Assembly: GCA_031422295.1 (NCBI GenBank)
Contig: JANOQM010000038.1
Span: forward strand, 1-5,629
Source: JANOMH01 sp031422295
GTDB lineage: Bacteria; Pseudomonadota; Alphaproteobacteria; Rhodobacterales; Rhodobacteraceae
Direction: 5' to 3'
DNA length: 5,629 nucleotides
Shown here: positions 1 through 4,746 of the stretch, piece after piece
Numbering within the stretch: position 1 is the first letter of the stretch
Layout: each line of letters begins with the position of its first letter
The notes under the pieces: model-generated
What the model was told of the DNA's origin: nothing
What the model saw: the letters and a program-made list of their open reading frames with translations, nothing else
Database searches by the model: none
Translations under genes and position numbers: made by a program

Positions 1-92
1 GGGCGGATTTTCTGGATGATCTTGCGAAGGGTAAGGAACCTGTCTTGGCTGACAATGTGCGTCATTTGAAAGAGAAGAGGCGTGTCGCCTGA
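1..92 (+). CDS. 3' end of an unidentified gene (partial)
   Basis: The first complete codon is at position 3, and the frame stays open for 29 codons to the TGA at 90-92. The visible C-terminus begins ADFLDDLAKGKEPVLADN and ends in a basic, charged tail (HLKEKRRVA). No domain can be recognised in so short a piece. The tail is hydrophilic and predicted helical, as in many small DNA-binding or antitoxin proteins, but that is only an impression. The gene begins outside the window. Its stop codon lies inside the left arm of a hairpin (90-120) that may end transcription. The main reason to call it coding is that the frame is open right to the window edge and ends just before a clear intergenic spacer. 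Confidence 0.5.
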   Translation, partial: ADFLDDLAKGKEPVLADNVRHLKEKRRVA

Positions 93-120
93 TCATTGCC
101 GCTGCAGGGGCATTTGATCA
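90..120 (+). terminator. imperfect hairpin just after the first gene, possible terminator
   Basis: The arms pair TGATCA (90-95) with TGATCA (115-120), then TGCC (97-100) with GGCA (109-112), around an 8-nt loop (101-108). A small internal loop interrupts the stem. No T-tract follows, so this is at best a weak or Rho-assisted terminator. The spacer that continues to 369 holds no gene that I can support. Confidence 0.3.
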
Positions 121-323
121 GGCCAGCACCAGGCGCGCTGCCAAGCGTCAGCTTTGTAAAACGGATGAGTGTGCCGGGGGAATGGCAATGCTTCGTGCTG
201 TCTCTATCCGCCTCGGTTGACCAGAGCAGTTGGACTTGGGAATAGGCAGCATGGCAATTCGATCTACTGAGAGAGTGAATTTCTTCTTTGGGCATTGCGG
301 GCTTTCGAGTCATCATTTCTTAG

Positions 324-341
324 GTTCGCTTCGCAGCGAGC
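324..341 (+). other. 7-bp hairpin in the leader of the SIR2-like gene
   Basis: GTTCGCT (324-330) pairs with AGCGAGC (335-341), with one G-T wobble and a TCGC loop. It lies 29 nt upstream of the TTG start at 370. It could be an operator or a 5' UTR structure. No T-run follows, so a terminator is less likely. Confidence 0.3.
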
Positions 342-369
342 GCTGACCATTTAAGTCCGAGGCAATCCG

Positions 370-1317
370 TTGGAATATCGTCATGCAAGCGAAAAACTGG
401 AGGAATCCGATTTGCCATACTTCATGATGCAGTGGGCACAGATAGCCCCCAAATACCATAGAGGCACGATTCTGCTGGGCAATGGAGCGAGCATTGCCGT
501 GTCACCGAGCTTCGGCTACGGCTCATTGCTAGATCATGCCCAGAGAAGAGGCTTGCTCGCAGATGATGTGGATCGCCTCTTCCGCTTCTTTGGAACATCC
601 GATTTCGAGTTGATCCTTCGACTGGTTTGGCAGGCGTCCAACGTCAACAAGTCACTGCAGATACCGGACGACCGCACGCATCAAGCCTACTTGAATGTCA
701 GAGAGTGTCTGATTCAGGCCGTTCGCGATGTCCATCCTGAATACGACTTGGTGAGCGGCCAATTGCCTGGCATGTACCAGTTCCTCAAGGAGTTCGATAC
801 GGTCATTTCGCTTAACTACGACCTGCTGGTCTACTGGACGATGACCTACGGACTTGACGTCCAGGACGGTCATCTGTTCAAAGATTGCTTCCAAAGAAGT
901 GGAGCGTTTGACGATGCCTGGATGAGATTTCGTGAGCCTTTTAGGGAGAGGACTAACACTTTGGTGTTCTATCCTCATGGAAGCTTGGCCCTGTGCCGCA
1001 ATGCCGTGGAGCGGGAGCTCAAGATCCATAACGCTGGAGAAGGCTTGCTGGAGGCGATCCTTCAGGCTTGGCGCAGCGAGCAAGTCGTGCCGCTGATTGT
1101 CAGTGAGGGACCAGCCCAGGTCACTGCGCCGAACCCACCAAAGCCCACACCGGGCTCCGAATCTTGGAATCCGGTCAGCTTTGGAAACAACAGGAGGGCC
1201 GTGCATGCAAACAGACAGAACGTGAATCGACACCGAGTTTTCATTCTTCTTCAGTTTTCTTTTTGTTCTCTTTCAACGTCCCACAGGGACAGGAGCTATC
1301 ACCATGAACACAGCTAG
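370..1317 (+). CDS. DUF4917 / SIR2-like protein, C-terminally truncated and fused to unrelated sequence
   Basis: The start is TTG at 370, with a weak purine-rich CGAGG upstream at about 358-362. ATG at 424 (residue 19) is an alternative, since homology begins near residue 32. Motifs in order are GTILLGNGASIAV (about 32-44, the Gly-rich nucleotide-binding loop), FGTSDFELILRLVW (about 74-87), FDTVISLNYDLLVYW (about 142-156), VFYPHGSLAL (about 199-208) and VPLIVSEG (about 240-247). This is the pattern I know from DUF4917, a family resembling SIR2-type NAD-binding proteins (GxGxS, then N-x-D, then a His). Members normally continue after the VSEG element with a segment ending in a GHSL-type Rossmann strand. 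Here that is replaced from about nt 1110 by roughly 69 Pro-, Arg- and His-rich residues with no domain character. The last part overlaps the next ORF's start at 1304. I infer truncation by a rearrangement and probable loss of function. SIR2-like NADases are common phage-defence effectors, but a defence role for this gene is only inference. Confidence 0.72.
   Translation: MEYRHASEKLEESDLPYFMMQWAQIAPKYHRGTILLGNGASIAVSPSFGYGSLLDHAQRRGLLADDVDRLFRFFGTSDFELILRLVWQASNVNKSLQIPDDRTHQAYLNVRECLIQAVRDVHPEYDLVSGQLPGMYQFLKEFDTVISLNYDLLVYWTMTYGLDVQDGHLFKDCFQRSGAFDDAWMRFREPFRERTNTLVFYPHGSLALCRNAVERELKIHNAGEGLLEAILQAWRSEQVVPLIVSEGPAQVTAPNPPKPTPGSESWNPVSFGNNRRAVHANRQNVNRHRVFILLQFSFCSLSTSHRDRSYHHEHS
1238..1274 (+). 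other. pyrimidine-rich tract in a leader region
   Basis: This 37-nt stretch is almost entirely T and C, with only a few purines. It lies directly upstream of a hairpin and a Shine-Dalgarno site for the ORF starting at 1304. It differs sharply in composition from its flanks and from the SIR2-like coding sequence whose frame runs through it. This supports the view that DNA after about 1110 is foreign to that gene and represents an untranslated leader. Confidence 0.4.
1278..1295 (+). promoter_or_regulatory. GTCCC/GGGAC hairpin abutting the ribosome binding site AGGAG
   Basis: GTCCC (1278-1282) and GGGAC (1286-1290) form a perfect 5-bp stem with an ACA loop. The Shine-Dalgarno sequence AGGAG (1291-1295) follows at once, 8 nt before the ATG at 1304. 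This is the clearest translation start in the 1100-2500 region. A hairpin beside the ribosome binding site could tune translation, but regulation is only inferred. Confidence 0.45.
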
Positions 1318-1492
1318 AGTGCCAGCTACGCTGTGGCACGCCCTGATGGATTGGTCGCGCGATGCCATCGCGCGAGGATCGAAAGTTGTTTCGGTGATGC
1401 CGTGGTTTGCGGATTTACCGGAACGGATCACCTTCGACAACCTTTCCCCAAATTCCCATGAACCATCAAGGCGTCAGCGAAATATTCTTTGA
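1304..1492 (+). CDS. short unrecognised ORF, probable 5' fragment of a mobile-element gene
   Basis: The ATG at 1304 has a strong AGGAG ribosome binding site 8 nt upstream, and the frame encodes 62 residues. The first 50 or so look protein-like (MNTARVPATLWHALMDWSRD, then a VVSVMPWFADLPERITF stretch). The end is polar and Arg/Ser/Asn-rich (SRRQRNIL), as expected when a frame is read beyond its proper end. It overlaps the likely start of the thioesterase gene at 1458 in another frame. I do not recognise the family. The most economical reading is the 5' end of a longer gene with its own leader, cut by a joint at about 1430-1457. A genuine small protein is possible. Confidence 0.4.
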   Translation: MNTARVPATLWHALMDWSRDAIARGSKVVSVMPWFADLPERITFDNLSPNSHEPSRRQRNIL

Positions 1493-1985
1493 AGAAACCT
1501 TCAGCGTGCCGCCTGAGCAGACGGCGCGGGCCTTGTTTGCCCGGCTTCCGCATGGAAGCGATTACGCATCCAAACTGATCGAATGCATGGCCACCGGCTA
1601 CCTGGTTGCCGTTGTTGAATCGATTTGCATCCGCGAGATGCAGCGGCATGTAGATGCTGAATTGGAAGTCGTGGTGGGCCGGACTATCCAGCTTGAGCAT
1701 AAGGGGCCGATCCCGCCGGGATCGTCGCTGAAACTGAGAGGGTGGGTTGAACGGTTGGGAGCGCGAAGTGCGACGTTTTGCGTTCAGGCGTCCGATCACC
1801 ACGAAGTCGTTTGCGAGAGCTCCGTCACGCTGGTAGCGGCGCAGCGGGCTTTGATGGAGTCTCGGATTGCTGCGAAAGTTGGGGCGCTTGTGGTCAGCCC
1901 TGCCGGGGATTTTGTGGGCGGCGCGCGCGGCAGGTGTGCCCCGCGTGTTTTGACTTCCAGCAGCCGGGAGTCCGAAACTTCCTGA
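1458..1985 (+). CDS. FlK-like hotdog-fold acyl-CoA thioesterase
   Basis: The predicted 175-residue protein resembles the fluoroacetyl-CoA thioesterase (FlK) group of hotdog-fold thioesterases, which hydrolyse acyl-CoA to acid plus CoA in the cytoplasm. Compared with FlK from memory, VPPEQTARALF (17-27) matches its N-terminal VPP-T segment. ATGYLVAVVESICIREM (45-61) matches the core helix that carries catalytic Thr42 and Glu50, here Thr46 and Glu54. GRTIQLEHKGPIPPGS (74-89) matches the strand with catalytic His76, here His81. The sheet continues through about residue 126. FlK's lid Phe36 aligns with Leu40, which argues against fluoroacetyl-CoA as substrate. ATG at 1458 is chosen because homology starts soon after. 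It has no visible Shine-Dalgarno site, and the frame also opens upstream at a TTG at 1407. After about residue 146 the protein ends in a Gly/Arg/Ser-rich tail that looks non-homologous. No pathway genes surround it, so the substrate is unknown. Confidence 0.68.
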   Translation: MNHQGVSEIFFEETFSVPPEQTARALFARLPHGSDYASKLIECMATGYLVAVVESICIREMQRHVDAELEVVVGRTIQLEHKGPIPPGSSLKLRGWVERLGARSATFCVQASDHHEVVCESSVTLVAAQRALMESRIAAKVGALVVSPAGDFVGGARGRCAPRVLTSSSRESETS

Positions 1986-1989
1986 ACAC

Positions 1990-2009
1990 GCTCCGCCGCA
2001 GGGCGGGGC
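1990..2009 (+). terminator. GC-rich hairpin 4 nt after the thioesterase stop
   Basis: GCTCCGCC (1990-1997) pairs with GGCGGGGC (2002-2009), with one T-G wobble and a GCAG loop. The 8-bp GC stem is stable and well placed to end transcription of the thioesterase gene (stop 1983-1985). It lacks a downstream T-tract, so intrinsic termination is uncertain. Confidence 0.4.
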
Positions 2010-2402
2010 ATCAGAGTGGAATCGCCTTTGCTGTGCCAGGTTGTGCAATGTCGCACCGTCCTCTCTGCTGGCGGGCAGGTCGCCATGAATGACGATGGCT
2101 CACCGACGGGCCGTCCACCATGTCCAAACGGACCACGCCGAGACCGATCAAGCCAGCACCGATGCGGTGGGGCATTCGTCCTTGATGCTGCGGAACTGAC
2201 CTGGACTGCGCCTGGGTACGTGCCGGGATACGTCTTCACGGTGGTGATGCCTGGGCCATGCGTCCTTTAGGGTCAGGATCGCACCCACAGCGGCCTTGTA
2301 TTTGTCGTGAATCCTGGCACGGGCACGGCGTCGCCTCGGGCTTGTTCGCTGCAACCGTTCGGCCCAAACAATTTCCCCGACGCTGCGCGCCTTCCTCGCG
2401 AA

Positions 2403-2415
2403 ACAAATTCTTTGT
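2403..2415. promoter_or_regulatory. ACAAA-TTC-TTTGT inverted repeat
   Basis: This perfect 5-bp inverted repeat with a 3-nt spacer is an AT-rich island in GC-rich DNA, about 120 nt upstream of the DUF736-TrbG start. Its size suits a repressor operator. There is no direct evidence of a binding protein. Confidence 0.25.
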
Positions 2416-2437
2416 GCCTACCGGTCCTTCACTACGT

Positions 2438-2454
2438 TGAGGCCTCATCCGAGG
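2438..2454. promoter_or_regulatory. TGAGGCCTCA palindrome with an overlapping CCTC/GAGG hairpin
   Basis: TGAGGCCTCA (2438-2447) is a perfect 10-bp palindrome. Its right half also forms CCTC (2443-2446) / GAGG (2451-2454) with an ATCC loop. It lies about 90 nt before the DUF736 start, where an operator or promoter-proximal site would be expected. Confidence 0.25.
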
Positions 2455-2524
2455 TGCAGCGCGCCCGGACCCGCACCGATCGGATCACGCCAAGGCCGCA
2501 ATGGTTGCGACCTGGTTAACTTCT

Positions 2525-2530
2525 AAAGGA
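2525..2530 (+). promoter_or_regulatory. Shine-Dalgarno AAAGGA for the DUF736-TrbG ORF
   Basis: AAAGGA ends 7 nt before the ATG at 2538. This good ribosome binding site fixes the start and shows that the fused ORF kept the native DUF736 translation signals. Confidence 0.6.
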
Positions 2531-2537
2531 CTTCATC

Positions 2538-3146
2538 ATGTCAAACATCGGCAACTTCACCGCACAAGGCAAAAGCTTCACCGGCAGCGTTCGCACCCTG
2601 ACGCTCAACGTCAAGGTCAAATTCGTTCCCAACGACAAGCAGGGAGACAAAGCCCCGGACTACCGCATCGTCGCCGGCACTTTCGAAATCGGTGCGGCAT
2701 GGAAGAAACTCAGCAAGGCGGAACAGCGGCCCTGGATGGCTTCGGTGTCCTGGGATTATCCGAAGGACCGGATGCTGGCTTTGCAGAAGCAGGCGCAACA
2801 GGCTCAAGCAGCGGCACCGGTGGATTCCGGCCTATCGCTGGAGCAGATCAAGTTCCGTTATGCCATCACTGGCGACAGCCCGCCGTGGAAACCACTGCGC
2901 GCCTTTGATGACGGGCAGCGGGTGTACATCCAGTTTCCGGGGGGTATCGCGCAGGGGGAGTTGCCGCCACTGTTCGTGGTTGGGCCACAGGGTGATGGCC
3001 AGCTCGTGAATTACCGTTTCCGTTCACCTTACTTCGTGGTGGATCGGTTATTTGGTGCGGCCGAGCTGCGGTTGGGGGCAGACAAAGCTCAGGTGGTTCG
3101 CATTGAGCGCACCGATGGGGTTGCCAGCGCGGTGCGGAGGAACTGA
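2538..3146 (+). CDS. chimeric DUF736 (N-terminal) - TrbG (C-terminal) fusion protein
   Basis: The 202-residue protein joins two unrelated families in one frame. Residues 1 to about 65 match the start of DUF736, a small protein common in ICEs: MSNIGNFTAQ, FTGSVRTLTLNVKVKFVPND, APDYRI and IGAAWKKLSKAEQRP. From about residue 66 it becomes the C-terminal half of TrbG, the VirB9/CagX-like component of the conjugative type IV secretion core: WMASVSWDYPKDRML (66-80), KFRYAITG, PPWKPLRAFDDGQRVYIQFP (115-134), LPPLFVVG, NYRFRSPYFVVDRLFGAAEL and VVRIERTDG. The joint is near nt 2727-2735. TrbG is normally about 290-330 residues with a signal peptide and an N-terminal domain that contacts other channel parts. 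Both are missing, so this product should stay in the cytoplasm and not build a channel. DUF736 has also lost its last third. The upstream Shine-Dalgarno site is intact, and the end carries the ribosome binding site for trbI, which starts 2 nt after the stop. I infer an in-frame deletion product. Confidence 0.85.
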   Translation: MSNIGNFTAQGKSFTGSVRTLTLNVKVKFVPNDKQGDKAPDYRIVAGTFEIGAAWKKLSKAEQRPWMASVSWDYPKDRMLALQKQAQQAQAAAPVDSGLSLEQIKFRYAITGDSPPWKPLRAFDDGQRVYIQFPGGIAQGELPPLFVVGPQGDGQLVNYRFRSPYFVVDRLFGAAELRLGADKAQVVRIERTDGVASAVRRN

Positions 3147-3148
3147 GC

Positions 3149-4450
3149 ATGAGCACGCCCGCAACACCGAAGGCTGACACGCTGGTACTCCCAAAGGTCG
3201 ATCCGGACACCATGACCCTGCGTGTCCCACCGCGTCCGGTGGTGCGGCTGAACCGGCGCATGCTGGCGTTCGGTGCTGGAACGCTGGCTGCCGCCGTATT
3301 GGGAGGCACTTTGTGGTCGTTGCAGTCGCATAAGCGCGAGCGCAATCCGGCGACCGAGTTGTACAACGTGGACCGCGTCTCGCGGGCCGAGAGTCTAGAC
3401 CAGTTGCCCAAGGACTATTCGAAGATACCGGTGCCGGTCAAACCTGCCACACCTGTTTTGGGCGAGCCGCTGCCGGGTGATTTGGGGCCGGCTATCGTCA
3501 GTGCGGAACGTCAGCGCCAAGCTAATGTATCTGCTGCGTACAACGATCCGGCGCATGCGGATCGATTGACGAGGCTGCGTGATGCAGAAGAGGCGGCGCG
3601 CTCTACGGTGTTTTTTAGGAGCAACGGTAACGGGGTCAAGTCGGCAGCCACTGTGAGCATGGCTTCTGCTGGCAGTCCATCAGCACCGGTGTCGGGCAAT
3701 CAGTCGTTCAATCCGATGGGACCGGCGACCACCATCGCGCAACCGGCCGACCCGACCGCTGCGCAGAACAGGCAGGAACAAAAGGCAGCCTTTGTTGCGA
3801 ATGCGGGTGACACGGGTACACGCAATCCAGCCAGCCTGCAGATGCCTGTTTCGCCTTATCAGGTGATGGCAGGGACTGTCATTCCAGCCGCGCTGGTGAC
3901 GGGCATCAATTCTGACTTGCCGGGGCAGATCATTGCCAATGTCACCGAGGCGGTCTACGACACGGCCACAGGGCGATATCTGCTGATCCCCCAGGGCTCG
4001 CGCTTGATTGGGCGCTATGACAGTCAGGTTGCTTTCGGACAGCGACGGGTGCTTCTGGTCTGGACACGTTTGATCCTGCCTGATACGTCGTCAATCGCGC
4101 TGGATCGCTTGCCGGGGATTGACCCTGCTGGTTATGCCGGGCTGGAGGATGGTGTTGATTGGCACTGGGACCGGATTCTTGCCGGTGCGGTGCTGTCCAC
4201 GCTGCTGGGTGTGGGGGCCGAACTAGCGACACCAGAGAGCCGTACCGATGGCAACCGGGTCGTTGTTGCCGCCCGGCAGGGCATGCAGGACACGGTGAAT
4301 CAGGTTGGTCAGGAGATGACCAAGCGGAACATGAGCATTCAGCCGACGCTGACGATTCGGCCTGGGTTTCCGATGCGAGTGATGGTTAGCAAGGATTTGA
4401 TCCTACGACCGTATCAGCCACTGGTTTTTGTGAAAGGGTCTTCGCAATGA
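3149..4450 (+). CDS. trbI: TrbI, VirB10-like conjugal transfer protein
   Basis: TrbI is the VirB10 homologue that spans the inner membrane and periplasm and couples the inner and outer parts of the Trb mating channel. The 433-residue length is normal. A cytoplasmic N-terminus (1-37, ending in basic RLNRR) is followed by a single membrane anchor (38-57, LAFGAGTLAAAVLGGTLW). Next come a Pro-rich stretch (about 89-110), a polar periplasmic linker to about 230, and the conserved VirB10 beta-barrel domain (about 235-427). That domain includes SPYQVMAGTVIPAALVTGIN, LPGQIIANVTEAVYDT, LLIPQGSRLIGRYDSQV, DGVDWHWDRILAGAVLS and IRPGFPMRVMVSKDL. The ATG at 3149 has GGAGG at 3136-3140 inside the end of the upstream gene, which indicates operon translation. 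It follows trbG directly with no trbH, as in Tn4371-like elements. The gene looks intact, but its partner TrbG is truncated here. Confidence 0.93.
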   Translation: MSTPATPKADTLVLPKVDPDTMTLRVPPRPVVRLNRRMLAFGAGTLAAAVLGGTLWSLQSHKRERNPATELYNVDRVSRAESLDQLPKDYSKIPVPVKPATPVLGEPLPGDLGPAIVSAERQRQANVSAAYNDPAHADRLTRLRDAEEAARSTVFFRSNGNGVKSAATVSMASAGSPSAPVSGNQSFNPMGPATTIAQPADPTAAQNRQEQKAAFVANAGDTGTRNPASLQMPVSPYQVMAGTVIPAALVTGINSDLPGQIIANVTEAVYDTATGRYLLIPQGSRLIGRYDSQVAFGQRRVLLVWTRLILPDTSSIALDRLPGIDPAGYAGLEDGVDWHWDRILAGAVLSTLLGVGAELATPESRTDGNRVVVAARQGMQDTVNQVGQEMTKRNMSIQPTLTIRPGFPMRVMVSKDLILRPYQPLVFVKGSSQ

Positions 4451-4734
4451 GTACGTCTGCCAGCAAATTGCGACTGGGTCCTTTACCCAGGCACGAGACG
4501 GTGAAATTGACGATCTCGGTGCCGGCGGCGCTCAAGGATGAATTGGATCTCTATGCGGCGGAGTTCAGCCAATTGCACGAACCGGTGGATGCAGTGGTTT
4601 TGATTTCGCACATGCTGGAAGCATTCATGCGATCCGACCGTGGGTATCGGGCGCGCCGTGCAGCCGCGAAGAATGCTCGGCAGAACGCCGCGACAGCTGT
4701 GGAGCACGGCCCGAATCAAAACCGTTCAGGCTGA
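4447..4734 (+). CDS. DUF2274 protein at the end of the trb operon
   Basis: The ATG at 4447 overlaps the TrbI stop codon (ATGA), with AAAGGG at 4433-4438 as ribosome binding site, so translation is probably coupled to trbI. The 95-residue protein matches DUF2274, typically encoded just after trbI in Tn4371-like ICEs. Residues 19-40 (VKLTISVPAALKDELDLYAA) look like a beta strand followed by a helix, as in ribbon-helix-helix DNA-binding proteins. A second helix holding AVVLISHMLEAFM follows at about residues 50-62. The C-terminus is basic and then polar (YRARRAAAKNARQNAA). A DNA-binding regulatory role is inferred from this pattern. The stop (4732-4734) lies in the arm of a hairpin shared with the convergent abiE operon. 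Confidence 0.85.
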   Translation: MSTSASKLRLGPLPRHETVKLTISVPAALKDELDLYAAEFSQLHEPVDAVVLISHMLEAFMRSDRGYRARRAAAKNARQNAATAVEHGPNQNRSG

Positions 4735-4746
4735 ACTTCTGTTCAG
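4724..4746. terminator. bidirectional hairpin between convergent genes, containing both stop codons
   Basis: CTGAAC (4731-4736) and GTTCAG (4741-4746) form a perfect 6-bp stem with a TTCT loop. A second GTTCAG (4724-4729) sits one base upstream, giving a three-arm GTTCAG / CTGAAC / GTTCAG pattern. The DUF2274 stop (4732-4734) and the abiEii stop (4743-4745, minus strand) lie inside the two arms. On the minus strand the stem is followed by CCTGAACGGTTTT, a short T-run. It is a plausible but not strong terminator for both operons. Confidence 0.5.

Larger units (their letters stand above)
1986..2537 (+). other. about 550 nt without a convincing gene
   Basis: Several frames are open on both strands here because the DNA is GC-rich, but none gives protein-like sequence with a domain or a good ribosome binding site. 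A 21-codon ORF (2120-2185) was considered and is unsupported. The stretch holds a hairpin after the thioesterase stop and two short palindromes nearer the DUF736 start. It probably combines a rearrangement remnant with the native leader of the DUF736 gene. I see no tRNA, CRISPR array, insertion sequence or origin iterons in it. Confidence 0.5.

Noticed and set aside
62..316. 84-codon minus-strand ORF in the left spacer
   Set aside because: No recognisable domain. It overlaps the end of the first gene and the hairpin at 90-120.
652..1233. 193-codon open frame on the minus strand
   Set aside because: It lies opposite the well-supported SIR2-like motifs and has no domain character. It is open because of codon bias on the other strand.
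1458..1985. Annotation as a true fluoroacetyl-CoA thioesterase (flK)
   Set aside because: The catalytic triad fits, but the lid Phe is replaced by Leu and no fluoroacetate pathway gene is nearby. Only the family-level call is safe.
1428..2048. 206-codon open frame on the minus strand
   Set aside because: It overlaps the thioesterase gene, is rich in Arg, Pro and His, and has no recognisable motif.
2120..2185. 21-codon ORF starting MSKRTTPRP
   Set aside because: It has a basic, Pro-rich start and a neat end, but no Shine-Dalgarno site and no recognised family. Too short to support.
2016..2270. 84-codon plus-strand ORF after the thioesterase
   Set aside because: No ribosome binding site of note and no protein-like pattern. 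Overlapping frames on both strands are equally open.
2866..3411. 181-codon minus-strand ORF
   Set aside because: It lies opposite clear TrbG and TrbI coding sequence. Composition is typical of an antisense shadow in GC-rich DNA.
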